Positions 7,438-15,954 of a stretch of 36,016 nt of DNA are shown here, piece after piece. Where the stretch lies: positions 1-36,016 of the forward strand of contig JAHJRD010000064.1 in NCBI GenBank assembly GCA_018830945.1, given 5' to 3'. This DNA is from Nanobdellota archaeon (GTDB lineage: Archaea; Nanobdellota; Nanobdellia; SCGC-AAA011-G17; GW2011-AR17). The number at the start of each line of letters is the position of its first letter. The first letter of the stretch is position 1. The notes under the pieces were generated by a model, which worked only from the letters and a program-made list of their open reading frames with translations, was not told the origin of the DNA and did not search any database. A program made the position numbers and the translations under genes.

Positions 7438-10400
7438 TTACTTCTCTTCAGCCGCAGGGGGGCCGCCTTCGCCAGCTATCTTGAACAGCTTCATCAGTGT
7501 CGGCACTGCTGACAGAGGCTCTACCTTAATGTCGCCTGTTGCAAACGCTGCAGTGACTTTTGCAAATTTAACCCCGTTGTCAACAGCATTCTTCATAATA
7601 TGCCTTACCCTTCTGCCGCTGTCCCATGGTGGGCTCTGTATTTCGCCGTGCTGGTCTTCCCGCCTTGCCATGTCATAGATAAAGTCAAGCTGCACAACCA
7701 CATTAACGTCAGGCTCAAAATCAACCGCCTTTACAGGCTGCGCCTTGAATATTACATCCGGATTCACTGTCGCCTTAATATAAAACACATCCTCCTCGCC
7801 ATCCTTTATTGTCAAAAGCCCTTCTGCTGAGCCGCCAAATTTGTTTGCAATATCCTCTATCTCTTTCAATGCTTTTGTATCCTTTCTTATTTCTTCCTTC
7901 TCCTGCAGGCTGGGCCCGACTTCCTGCAGCCTTTGCTCAGGCGGGCCGGGCATGTACCCGCCTTCCTTTGCCTTCAGAAACTGATGCTTAAATATTTCTT
8001 TTGAAGGGAAAATCCATATTTCCATATAAGGCGTAAGCACATTGATGTTTTCAAATTCCTTGACATTCTTCCATTCCTCCCAGATATGCACTTTTCCAAA
8101 GTCAGACTCATATTCAATATCAATCGGCGCATACTCAGGGAATTTTTCGCCAAGGCAGGCGGATGTCCTTGCAGTTTCCCTTGCATTGTCAACAATGCTC
8201 CAGTATGTGTCATATATCCCGCTAATCCTATTCTCCCATTTGTCAGGCTCTGCAACAAGGTATTCGTCAAAGAACCATGCCAAAAATTCAGGATTAAGCC
8301 CTTTTTCAATTTCTTTCCTCTGTTTCAGCAGGCCCTCTCGCTCAAATTTGCACCAGCCGCCAAACTGCTCTGTCTGCAGGCTTCTCCTCATTGTATCCAC
8401 ATCCTGGAATGCTTCGCCCCACGCATCAAAGTTAAGATCAGGATCCACCCTACCTGCGGGCCTAAACCTACAGGTGCCTGAAAATACTACAACACCATTT
8501 TCCTCTTTCCATGTCTCCCCTTCAGCACAGCCAAATTTGAGAACAACATTATCCCACGGCGCGCACACTGGCTGCGAGCACTCTTCGTCTGCAGCGCACT
8601 GCCCGCACATTGTTTCTGACTCACAGCCATTCATCCAGTTGCCGTCGCAGTCATTGAACCCTTCGTTGCATTCGCACCAGCCTTTTTCCTCATTGCAGTA
8701 CTGATTGTCATTGCAGCCGCCCTGGCATATTTCCCTTTGCCCGCCGCATGTTACATCTTCTGACTCGCAGCCGTCGCTGTCCTGGCCGTCTCCTCTGCCA
8801 TTGCAGTCAAACCACCTTTCCTTACAATGGCACCTTCCCATAAATTTATCGCATTGCTGGTTAGAATTGCATTCCTCGTCTGCTGAGCATTTCTCTTCTT
8901 TTGATGCAAATCCTGTAATCAATCTGAAGAAAGCGCCTGTAATTCCTTCCTGCTGCGCAGGCTCTGGCTGTTCCTGCGGTTCTGGAGCTGGCTCTTCTTT
9001 TTCAGATTTATCTTGCTGCTGCTCCTCTTTCCTTTCTTCCTTTTCTTCCTGCTTTTCTTTTTCTTCAGGCTCAGGCAGCCCTATCATGCCGCCTTCCTGC
9101 TCTTCTCCAGGAGGGATGATTATCTCCTCTTCGACAATTTCAGGGGATACAGCCTCTTCAATAACCTTCTCCCCATATTCCCTTTCGTAAATCTCTTCAG
9201 GAATTTCCTTGCAGAATCCGTTTGAGCATACCTCCCTTTCACTGCCGCAGTCCTCGGCAAGCATGCATGTCCTGCCTGTCTCTATTGGCCTTATTTCATT
9301 GCCTTCAAAGACATCCTTGCTTATGCACTTGCCTGCCTCCAAAACCTCGTTTTCAGCGCATTCTATTTTCTCGCCGACAAAAACACACTCATTCTCTTTC
9401 AGCTCATAGCCCTCGGGGCATGCCTGAGCTTCTGCAGGAATGCATTCGCCTTCTTTCAGCTCATATCCTGCCGGGCATTCAGCAATTACTGCAAGGCATT
9501 TCCCCTCTTTCATTTCATAGCCTTCTTCACACTCCGTGATATTTTCAGCAGGGGCAATCTCTTTTCTTATGCATCCTTCTTCAGCAAGCTCAAACCCTTC
9601 AGGGCATTCCTCAGGAACTGATACAGCAGGCATGCATTTGCCGTCTGCAAGGACAAAGCCCTCTTTACAGCTTATATTAACAGCCACAGGCACGCACTTA
9701 TCCTCCCATTTTGCATGGTTGGGCTTGCACTTGCACTTGCCATTCATATATTCCATGCCTTCAGGGCATTTAGCAGTCACATTCGCCTCTTCTTTCAATA
9801 CGCAGGAGCCGTCAAAGCATACCTTGCCCAAGCCGCATGGCATGCCTGTCTTGCAGTCCATCCTGTCATCGCAGTCAACAAGATAGTCATTGTCATTGTC
9901 TGTCTCGTCATCACAGACTTCGCGCTCCAAACCGCACGGCACTTCTGACTCGCAGCTTAAGCCATCCTTGTCACAGTCATAGAATCCTGCCCTGCATTTG
10001 CATTTCTCTTTATCGGCAACCTGGTTTTCGCCGCAGAATGCCTGCATGTCACAGCCTACTGTTTGTATTCTCTTAGTTCCATCCTCATTTATACAGGTAA
10101 ACAATTCGCAAGGTATGGGCTGCATATTGCCATTGCAAATGTAAGTTGTATCATCGCATGGAGAATACTGCTTTGCTCCGGAACAATAGAATATGACACC
10201 CTTGTTGCACATGTCCTCGCATACAGTAAGCATTCCCTGAAAGCCCTTGGTTATTTTTTTGCACTTATCCAAACATTCAGGGTTCATTGTGGGAGACTTG
10301 CATATTGCGCAGGGAGCGCATATTTCACCGCAGCTGACATCGCTTTTTGGCTCTCCCGCAGACTCCTTTGATGCAATGCACTCATTGCACGGACCGCAAT

Positions 10401-11985
10401 CCATATCGCATTCCCCTTCCTTAACTTCCCTGTTTGCATCTTCACAGGCTTTGCATTCACTGCATACAGGTGTATCCCTGCATTTTTCGTTCCTGCAGGA
10501 ATCACACTCATTTGAACAAATTTCATTGCACTGCTCTCCATCTCCCCCATTATTTCTGCAATCATCACATTCCTTGCAAACAGAATTACACTGCTGCATG
10601 CACGGCCAGCATTCATCTTCGCATACGCTTTTGCAGAACTTACCGCATGACTTGGCACAGTCAGGATCCCTGCAATCAATTAATGTGTCGCCGTCATCAT
10701 CAGCATTGTTCCTGCAGTCTTCATCACCGCCAATCGCAATCCTGCACTCTCCATCTATGCAGCCCTCATCAATCGCGCACTCCTCTTCCTGCACCTGCCT
10801 GCACTGCTTGTTTGTTTTGTCTATAAAATCCTCAACAAGCCTTCTTTCATACCTGAGCTCTTTCTGCATTAACTTTTCTGTCTTGTAATGGCTCATTATG
10901 CTGTCAATGGCAACGATATATTCCTCCTTTTTCTGCTCCTTCAAAGAAGGATTCTGGTTTGCAACTTCTGATATTGCCCTATTAAGCAGGCGAATGTTGG
11001 CTTCTATGTCTTCAATATGGAAGCCGCCTTCTTTCTCGGCGGAATCAGCTGCTTTTTTTGCCTTATCAAATTGGTCCCTTAAAAGTCCGAGCAGCTCCTC
11101 CATTGTTTTCTGCCTTAAGTCATCAAGCTTGTAATTTCCGGCTCCTGCTCCCCTTCTTACCTCAAATTTCTCAAACCAGGGCCCCTCATACCTTGGCTCA
11201 AACCATGTGTCGGCCCAAACCCATTCACAGCTGTCGCATAGTTTTGTCGAGGCAATTATTGTCAGCCTGTCCCCGCTGTATATTTCTGCTTCCCAGCTTA
11301 TGAACTCCTGCTCCATTGACCTGTCATCTGAGGAAAAGAATTTCTGCAGCATATCCCTGCAGTTTTCCTTGTTCTGCTGAATATAATGCTGCATGGTGGT
11401 GGAATATTCAACAAGCTTTCCTGCAAATTCTTTCAGCTCCCCTCTTTTTTCAAGGAAAGCCCTTCCAAGCCCTGCAATCTCTGACTGCATTGCAGTTATA
11501 TCAAAATTGAATTCATTCTTAAAGCGCACATTAAAGTCAACCCAATAGTAATATTTGTCCCCCGCATCTCCCTTGTAAACATTAGGCCATGCATTGAATG
11601 TTACCTGTATTTTCTTGCCGTCATAAACAATCTTTTCCCAGCGCGGCATTTTATTTTCTATCTTTACATCCTTTTCCTCTTTCGATGACCATACCCAACT
11701 TGTGTACTCAGTAGGCTCGCCAAAGAATTTTTTTGCAGCTTCCTCTGAAACACCTTCGTAATGCTCCCCAATTTCATCCCCAAATACCTGTTTGCTCATC
11801 AGCTCCCTAACATCTTCCCTTATTGCTCCTGAATATACCCTGAGCTCTGCATAAGAAATCTGCCCCATCTCATACTGCTCTGCATAATGGGTTATGGCAA
11901 AAACCTTGTCAGTTACCTGGTCTGCTGCAAAAGCAGAAGGAAGAATAGCGATTAAAAGCGTCAGCAGGATAAGCAAATTTTTCAT
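7438..11985 (-). CDS. Giant secreted Cys-rich protein (1515 residues)
   Basis: An N-terminal signal peptide (about 1-21, ending AFAAD) leads into a partly helical region (25-390). A very Cys-rich block follows (395-740) with Asp/Asn loops such as NADDDGDTLIDCRDPDC, resembling calcium-binding repeats. Residues 740-895 hold about seven copies of a C-x2-G-[FY]-x-L-x2-G-x-C unit (CPEGYELKEGEC type). A Glu/Lys/Gln/Pro linker (925-1015), a short hydrophobic ITGAFFRLITGF, a second Cys block (1033-1142) and a C-terminal domain (1143-1515) complete it. The start at 11985 follows GAGGTG by seven bases, better than the earlier ATG. It is probably a disulfide-rich surface or adhesion protein that may depend on the secreted thioredoxins. 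Not a recognised family. Confidence 0.75.
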   Translation of the reverse strand: MKNLLILLTLLIAILPSAFAADQVTDKVFAITHYAEQYEMGQISYAELRVYSGAIREDVRELMSKQVFGDEIGEHYEGVSEEAAKKFFGEPTEYTSWVWSSKEEKDVKIENKMPRWEKIVYDGKKIQVTFNAWPNVYKGDAGDKYYYWVDFNVRFKNEFNFDITAMQSEIAGLGRAFLEKRGELKEFAGKLVEYSTTMQHYIQQNKENCRDMLQKFFSSDDRSMEQEFISWEAEIYSGDRLTIIASTKLCDSCEWVWADTWFEPRYEGPWFEKFEVRRGAGAGNYKLDDLRQKTMEELLGLLRDQFDKAKKAADSAEKEGGFHIEDIEANIRLLNRAISEVANQNPSLKEQKKEEYIVAIDSIMSHYKTEKLMQKELRYERRLVEDFIDKTNKQCRQVQEEECAIDEGCIDGECRIAIGGDEDCRNNADDDGDTLIDCRDPDCAKSCGKFCKSVCEDECWPCMQQCNSVCKECDDCRNNGGDGEQCNEICSNECDSCRNEKCRDTPVCSECKACEDANREVKEGECDMDCGPCNECIASKESAGEPKSDVSCGEICAPCAICKSPTMNPECLDKCKKITKGFQGMLTVCEDMCNKGVIFYCSGAKQYSPCDDTTYICNGNMQPIPCELFTCINEDGTKRIQTVGCDMQAFCGENQVADKEKCKCRAGFYDCDKDGLSCESEVPCGLEREVCDDETDNDNDYLVDCDDRMDCKTGMPCGLGKVCFDGSCVLKEEANVTAKCPEGMEYMNGKCKCKPNHAKWEDKCVPVAVNISCKEGFVLADGKCMPAVSVPEECPEGFELAEEGCIRKEIAPAENITECEEGYEMKEGKCLAVIAECPAGYELKEGECIPAEAQACPEGYELKENECVFVGEKIECAENEVLEAGKCISKDVFEGNEIRPIETGRTCMLAEDCGSEREVCSNGFCKEIPEEIYEREYGEKVIEEAVSPEIVEEEIIIPPGEEQEGGMIGLPEPEEKEKQEEKEERKEEQQQDKSEKEEPAPEPQEQPEPAQQEGITGAFFRLITGFASKEEKCSADEECNSNQQCDKFMGRCHCKERWFDCNGRGDGQDSDGCESEDVTCGGQREICQGGCNDNQYCNEEKGWCECNEGFNDCDGNWMNGCESETMCGQCAADEECSQPVCAPWDNVVLKFGCAEGETWKEENGVVVFSGTCRFRPAGRVDPDLNFDAWGEAFQDVDTMRRSLQTEQFGGWCKFEREGLLKQRKEIEKGLNPEFLAWFFDEYLVAEPDKWENRISGIYDTYWSIVDNARETARTSACLGEKFPEYAPIDIEYESDFGKVHIWEEWKNVKEFENINVLTPYMEIWIFPSKEIFKHQFLKAKEGGYMPGPPEQRLQEVGPSLQEKEEIRKDTKALKEIEDIANKFGGSAEGLLTIKDGEEDVFYIKATVNPDVIFKAQPVKAVDFEPDVNVVVQLDFIYDMARREDQHGEIQSPPWDSGRRVRHIMKNAVDNGVKFAKVTAAFATGDIKVEPLSAVPTLMKLFKIAGEGGPPAAEEK

Positions 11986-12052
11986 TGAAATACACCTCAT
12001 TGTTTATAAGAATAAATAGGAACTAATCACTTATATTAGTTTCGGAAAAGAC

Positions 12053-12352
12053 TCAGTAGCCGATTTTCTTCCTTGCAAGCTTTTTCAGCACCTTCCTTCC
12101 TGTATCATACGCAGGTGAACCAACAGGGCCGTATTTTTCAGCAGCCACATCTATTATCTGCCGTATATACGGCTCTTTTATGCCTTTCTCCCCGTGGTGT
12201 TTTATTGCGATTATAACAGGCTTGCCAAGAACCATAAGCCTGTGGTCTCCGCTGCCTGTGGTTTCAATATCAGAAACAGTGATATGCTCTTCCTGCACAA
12301 GCGCATCAAGAAACGCTTTTACCTTCTTTTGAGGAAATGTCCTTGCTTCCAT
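12053..12352 (-). CDS. HicA-like small protein
   Basis: The 99-residue protein contains GSGDHRLMVLGKPVIIAI, KHHGEKGIKEPYI and RQIIDVA. That order (GS.H, beta-hairpin, HHG.K.I, I..I) recalls the HicA/YcfA dsRBD-like fold, though the catalytic GSH is spaced as GSGDH. There is no HicB antitoxin next to it. Instead it begins one base after the stop of the 490-residue gene and must be co-expressed with it. It may be an RNA-binding protein rather than a toxin. Confidence 0.45.
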   Translation of the reverse strand: MEARTFPQKKVKAFLDALVQEEHITVSDIETTGSGDHRLMVLGKPVIIAIKHHGEKGIKEPYIRQIIDVAAEKYGPVGSPAYDTGRKVLKKLARKKIGY

Positions 12353-12353
12353 T

Positions 12354-13826
12354 TTATATCGTGCTGTACATCCCGTTCACTTTCTTGAAAACATCATACA
12401 TGATCCAGCAAAGGTTCTGCGCCAATGCGTCTGCCTTTGCCTTTTCCTCTTCCTCTGCCCTTGCTTCTTTCACGCTCTTTGAGCTGAATAACCCGCTGCC
12501 TGGCTTTCCTGCTGGCTTGAAAGCGCCGAATATATCCTTAAAAGCGGAAAATATTGCAAGGAAAGGAGTAAATGCATTGTCGTGCTTTTTTTCTTCTTTG
12601 TTCTCGTCTTCAGCAAACTTTTCCCCTGCCTCTGTAAGGTATTTTTTCAAATCATCCTTTATTGACATCATTGTGGCGTCTATTGTTGACAATAATTCAA
12701 CATCCTCGACTTCCTGCTCGCCCTTGTAAGCCTCAATCTGCGCTGCTGTCACAACATACGGCGCAAGCTCAATTTTAATTTTACCGACATGCGACGGCTG
12801 CTTCTGCCCCTGGGGAGTGTAAGAAAGCTCAGGCCTTGTCACATATGTCATTTTTGCAAGTATGACAGGATGGTATCTCTTGAACCCTTCTTTTTTTGCA
12901 GCCAAAAGCTCAACAAATATCTTGCTTGTCTCAAACGCATTAACCAAGTCAGCGTCTGTGTAGCTGCCCTTCATCTGTAGCTGCCTTATGTTGCGCAGGT
13001 AAGGCCTTACCCAGTTCATGTAAAGCTTTACTGAATTATAGTGCTGCCTCAAGTATGTTATCCTGAATTTTCTTGTGTGCTGCATCTCCTGATAAGTCTT
13101 TTCCTTCCAGTCATAGTATGCATATAGCTTTTTTGCAAGCACATTTGCGACTTTCTCATTTGTCCCGTTGTTTTTTGCTGACTTGATTGCAGAGTCAACT
13201 CCTTTCAGCCCGTCCTTGGGATTAATGCTGAAGAACAGGTCAGGAAGGGACAAGAATCCTACTTTTGTCGCAAGCCCGTAAACTGAGTTTGGGCTTTCCA
13301 TGCCTTTCTCAACAACCTCAACCCATATTGATTTTAATGCAATCTCAGCACTTTCATTGCCTTTTAAGCTGTCCTCATAATACTGAAGCCTTTCATCCAT
13401 TATCCTGATTTCCCTTACAATCGGGAAAATTGTCTTGACAAGCTGGCCGATTAAGGCAAGGTACTGCTGCGCCTGCTGCTGCAATGCAGACATCTTTGTG
13501 CCGACATGCCCGTGAAAGCTGCTTGTGACAGATGCGTCAAACAAGTCCTTGATTTTTTCAATCTGGTCAAAGCCAATGCCTGAAGGAAACGGCTCCCTCA
13601 TGAACTTGAGAATCCAGAAATAATATTTTTCCATGCCAGCGCCCATGCTTTCAACAACAAGCTCATACTGGCCTTTTGTGTATTTCGCCTTAACATTGGG
13701 CTTGGCTTGTATCAAAGGATTGTCTTTCTTTGCTTTTTCCAGCTCTTCAGCCGCCTTCTTCTTTTTATCCTTTTCTATCTCTTCCTTTGACTTCTTCTTA
13801 AAAAGCCCGAAAAGCCCGTCTGCCAT
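12354..13826 (-). CDS. Unrecognised 490-residue cytoplasmic protein
   Basis: It starts MADGLFGLFKKK, followed by a Lys/Glu coiled-coil segment (about 10-36) and a long, mainly helical body with no transmembrane segments until a modestly hydrophobic stretch near 425-440 (NAFTPFLAIFSAFKDIFGAF). No domain is recognised. Upstream on the minus strand a TATA box (CTTTATATAG) lies about 25-30 nt before the start. It is the first gene of an operon with the HicA-like gene. Confidence 0.7.
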   Translation of the reverse strand: MADGLFGLFKKKSKEEIEKDKKKKAAEELEKAKKDNPLIQAKPNVKAKYTKGQYELVVESMGAGMEKYYFWILKFMREPFPSGIGFDQIEKIKDLFDASVTSSFHGHVGTKMSALQQQAQQYLALIGQLVKTIFPIVREIRIMDERLQYYEDSLKGNESAEIALKSIWVEVVEKGMESPNSVYGLATKVGFLSLPDLFFSINPKDGLKGVDSAIKSAKNNGTNEKVANVLAKKLYAYYDWKEKTYQEMQHTRKFRITYLRQHYNSVKLYMNWVRPYLRNIRQLQMKGSYTDADLVNAFETSKIFVELLAAKKEGFKRYHPVILAKMTYVTRPELSYTPQGQKQPSHVGKIKIELAPYVVTAAQIEAYKGEQEVEDVELLSTIDATMMSIKDDLKKYLTEAGEKFAEDENKEEKKHDNAFTPFLAIFSAFKDIFGAFKPAGKPGSGLFSSKSVKEARAEEEEKAKADALAQNLCWIMYDVFKKVNGMYSTI

Positions 13827-13888
13827 AAGAAAGTAGAATGATTATAGCTATATAAAGATTGTTAAAAGTGGGGAAAAAAGCCTGCCGG

Positions 13889-13954
13889 CCGGCAATACTT
13901 AATGCAATGCCTTAATTATGCACGCTTTAATTGCTTTCACTCAACCTGCCTTTG
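13889..13954. repeat. 66-bp direct repeat, copy 1
   Basis: Begins CCGGCAATACTTAATGCAAT and ends near CCTTTG. It matches 14310-14375 at about 58 of 66 positions by hand alignment without gaps. It lies just behind the stop of the 78-residue gene (minus sense) and before the promoter of the 490-residue gene. A GCCGGCCGGC palindrome followed by T residues marks its outer end. Confidence 0.75.
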
Positions 13955-13977
13955 GAAAAGCTTATACGCTTGAAGAA

Positions 13978-14214
13978 TTACTGCGAGAACATTTCAATCA
14001 ATGAACGGGCAGCATGGTTAGCTATTAAAATCGTTACTCCAACAGCACACCCCTGGTAAAGTGCATTCAATGTCATGTACAGTCCTATCTCATTATCAAA
14101 CAGGGAAGGCCTTCTGTGAAAAGCATCGTTAATAGACTTAATTGCCCCGTATACAGGAATCCATTCCTCATTGCCAGAAAAGGCTTCCTTTATCGTTTGC
14201 CCAAGATCGCTCAT
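13978..14214 (-). CDS. Small protein with one hydrophobic segment
   Basis: The 78-residue protein starting MSDLGQTIKEAF has one hydrophobic stretch near its C-terminus (about 50-68, YQGCAVGVTILIANHAA). An upstream extension to 14316 exists, but GGTTATAAGC, a TATA box, falls within it, so 14214 is preferred. No family recognised. It lies between two copies of the 66-bp repeat. Confidence 0.5.
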   Translation of the reverse strand: MSDLGQTIKEAFSGNEEWIPVYGAIKSINDAFHRRPSLFDNEIGLYMTLNALYQGCAVGVTILIANHAARSLIEMFSQ

Positions 14215-14309
14215 TTTATTGCCCCTGAAATTGCTCTTGTTAGTGGAATGTAACCCAAGCTTATAACCTTTTCGCAATGCCAGGGCGAACACATAAGAAA
14301 GCCAGCCTG

Positions 14310-14375
14310 CCGGCAATACTTAATGCAATTCTTTATCTATGCACGCTTTAATTGCTTTTATTCAAGCCGCCTTTG
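14310..14375. repeat. 66-bp direct repeat, copy 2
   Basis: Partner of 13889-13954. It lies 10 nt behind the stop of the archaeosortase-like gene and before the promoter of the 78-residue gene. Both copies therefore occupy the 3' untranslated position of a minus-strand gene. Confidence 0.75.
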
Positions 14376-14384
14376 TTTTTGAGT

Positions 14385-14912
14385 TTATCTTCTCTTCCTT
14401 ATCATCCCGATAATATATTTAATATCAGAATAAACAGGTATTGCCTTTACCTTGTATGTTCTGGCCAATACAAGCCATAATATTACAACAAATGCAGTTG
14501 ACATGAATTTCCATACAAACAAATGCACAGAGTCATAAGCAGATTCAAGCCTGAAATAAGTAAGCAAAAGAAGCTCTATCCTTATTATGTTAAAGGCAAG
14601 TATTGCAAGGCTTCCGAAAACAAACATCTGCAGCCTTTCATTCCAATTAATATCTTTTGTTAACAGTATGAGCATTGCAAGCAAAACATACGCTGATGTT
14701 GCAACACATGCGGGAATAAAGTTAAAGTTGTTTGTAAGTGTCTGTATTGAATTGCCTATCAAGGCTGAAGGCACAAAGATGCTGAAAAAGAAATAGCTCC
14801 AGTGAAGTGTAAGCGGGGCGATTATTGCGTACAATAAATTGTAGACAAGGCCAACTGCAAAAGCAGCTATTATTCTTAAGAGCAAATCCCTTGCATACCT
14901 CTCTTTTGCCAT
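14385..14912 (-). CDS. Archaeosortase/exosortase-family membrane protein
   Basis: A 175-residue protein with about five transmembrane helices. Three residues sit where the exosortase/archaeosortase family has its Cys-Arg-His triad: Cys 69 in FIPACVATSAY at the start of a helix, Arg 111 in AFNIIRIELL, and His 130 in DSVHLFVWKF. Family enzymes cut a C-terminal tripartite tag from secreted proteins and attach the product to the membrane or surface. No protein in the window shows a convincing C-terminal tag, so substrates must lie elsewhere. The call rests on motif order and topology only. Confidence 0.6.
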   Translation of the reverse strand: MAKERYARDLLLRIIAAFAVGLVYNLLYAIIAPLTLHWSYFFFSIFVPSALIGNSIQTLTNNFNFIPACVATSAYVLLAMLILLTKDINWNERLQMFVFGSLAILAFNIIRIELLLLTYFRLESAYDSVHLFVWKFMSTAFVVILWLVLARTYKVKAIPVYSDIKYIIGMIRKRR

Positions 14913-15098
14913 TAGATATATGCAGGGAGACAGCTTTATTACTCTTTCTCTTAGGGTTTATAATAAGAATGCATATTGCCAAGAATAATATCAAGGCTTT
15001 CCTGGTTGCGAAGCTTCTATTAAGTTAAGAACAAGAATAGTAATATCTTTATGTTCCATGCCAAGCAGGGCTAGATGCCTGCTTATTAAGCTTTATGG

Positions 15099-15218
15099 TT
15101 AGCGCCTTTTCTTTTTTGCAGCTTTCTTTTTAGCCGGCTTTTTCTTTGCAGGCTTTTCCATGCAAGATTCGTCGCCGCATCCGCATTCCTTCTTTTTAAA
15201 CCAGTCGAATAGTCCCAT
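15099..15218 (-). CDS. 39-residue Cys/Lys-rich peptide
   Basis: MGLFDWFKKK is followed by CGCGDESC and a tail of PAKKK/AAKKK repeats ending RR. GAGGTTGATTAA precedes the ATG. The Cys cluster suggests metal binding and the tail suggests nucleic-acid or membrane-surface binding. The amphipathic MGLFDWFKK start also occurs in similar form (MADGLFGLFKKK) on the 490-residue protein. Function unknown. Confidence 0.5.
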   Translation of the reverse strand: MGLFDWFKKKECGCGDESCMEKPAKKKPAKKKAAKKKRR

Positions 15219-15304
15219 TTAATCAACCTCCATTTTACTATAATATAATGGTTCTAAGAGTATATTAACCTTTTCCTATGAGAAAACAGTCAAAAAAAGA
15301 AATA

Positions 15305-15577
15305 TTAGCCGTCAAGCAGTGTTTTGCCTTCGCCACGGCATGTAAGCAAAAACTCAAGCTCCCTGACAACCCTTGTGGCAGGAAGGGCATCCCTTGATTC
15401 ATTGCGCGCAATCCTATTTACTGCAAGTTCAGCCGCTTTTGTATCATTGTTATAAATAGCTTGGAATTCCCGTAATACGTCTACCCTTTGAAGATCCTCA
15501 TCCATTGCCTTATAGTTCTGCAGCGCAGTAAGCGCAGCCGCCATATTAATATCCCCCAGGTTGCAATATTCACACAT
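15305..15577 (-). CDS. Small helical protein of unknown function
   Basis: The 90-residue protein starts MCEYCNLGDINMAAALTAL and is then helical and charged. CxxC is at residues 2-5. CGGAG lies about 10 nt before the chosen ATG; a GTG three codons earlier is possible. No family recognised. Confidence 0.5.
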   Translation of the reverse strand: MCEYCNLGDINMAAALTALQNYKAMDEDLQRVDVLREFQAIYNNDTKAAELAVNRIARNESRDALPATRVVRELEFLLTCRGEGKTLLDG

Positions 15578-15697
15578 TATTATCACGCTCCGTTAGTTAT
15601 GTAGAGTTCATACTTTATATTACTTTATAAATCTTGCGGATTTTCTATCCCAATACAGCAAGAAAGGCTTATAAAGAAAAACACAGTAAGGATTTGC

Positions 15698-15847
15698 ATG
15701 GGTTTAAAATGTGCAATATGCGGAAACAAGATTGAAAGCAATTTCCTTGAAAAGATATTCGGCACTTATGTAGGCAAAAAGAAAAAAGCAGTGTGCAACA
15801 ACTGCCAAAAGCAGCACGGCGATAAAGTCAAGGAAATGGTTAAGTAA
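15698..15847 (+). CDS. 49-residue zinc-ribbon protein
   Basis: CAIC at 5-8 and CNNC at 33-36 form two CxxC knuckles separated by 24 residues, a treble-clef or zinc-ribbon layout, with a Lys-rich segment KKKK between. TATAAAG lies about 23 nt before the ATG. The stop ends one base before the tRNA-Thr gene, so both are probably on one transcript. Confidence 0.65.
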   Translation: MGLKCAICGNKIESNFLEKIFGTYVGKKKKAVCNNCQKQHGDKVKEMVK

Positions 15848-15848
15848 T

Positions 15849-15920
15849 GCCTCCGTAGCTTAGCGGTATAGCGTCGCTCTCGTAAAGCGAAGGTCGGGGG
15901 TTCAATTCCCCTCGGAGGCT
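15849..15920 (+). tRNA. tRNA-Thr (anticodon CGU)
   Basis: 72 nt folding as a complete cloverleaf: acceptor GCCTCCG/CGGAGGC, D arm GCT...AGC, anticodon stem TCGCT/AGCGA with loop CTCGTAA (anticodon CGT), short variable region, T arm with loop TTCAATT, and discriminator T, as usual in archaeal tRNA-Thr. CCA is not encoded. It decodes ACG. Confidence 0.93.
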
Positions 15921-15954
15921 TTCAGCACCAAAAAGAATTATAAAAAAGAAAAAA

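Noticed and set aside
8880-8960. Sorting signal in the giant protein (ITGAFFRLITGF)
   Set aside because: It is hydrophobic but short and about 490 residues from the C-terminus, so not a normal archaeosortase tag.
7481-11510. Many plus-strand frames opposite the giant Cys-rich gene
   Set aside because: They follow from the codon bias of the real gene. Translations are Ser/His/Cys-rich and lack ribosome sites.
14722-15028. Frames on both strands around the start of the archaeosortase-like gene
   Set aside because: They overlap the better supported membrane protein, have no motifs and lack ribosome sites.
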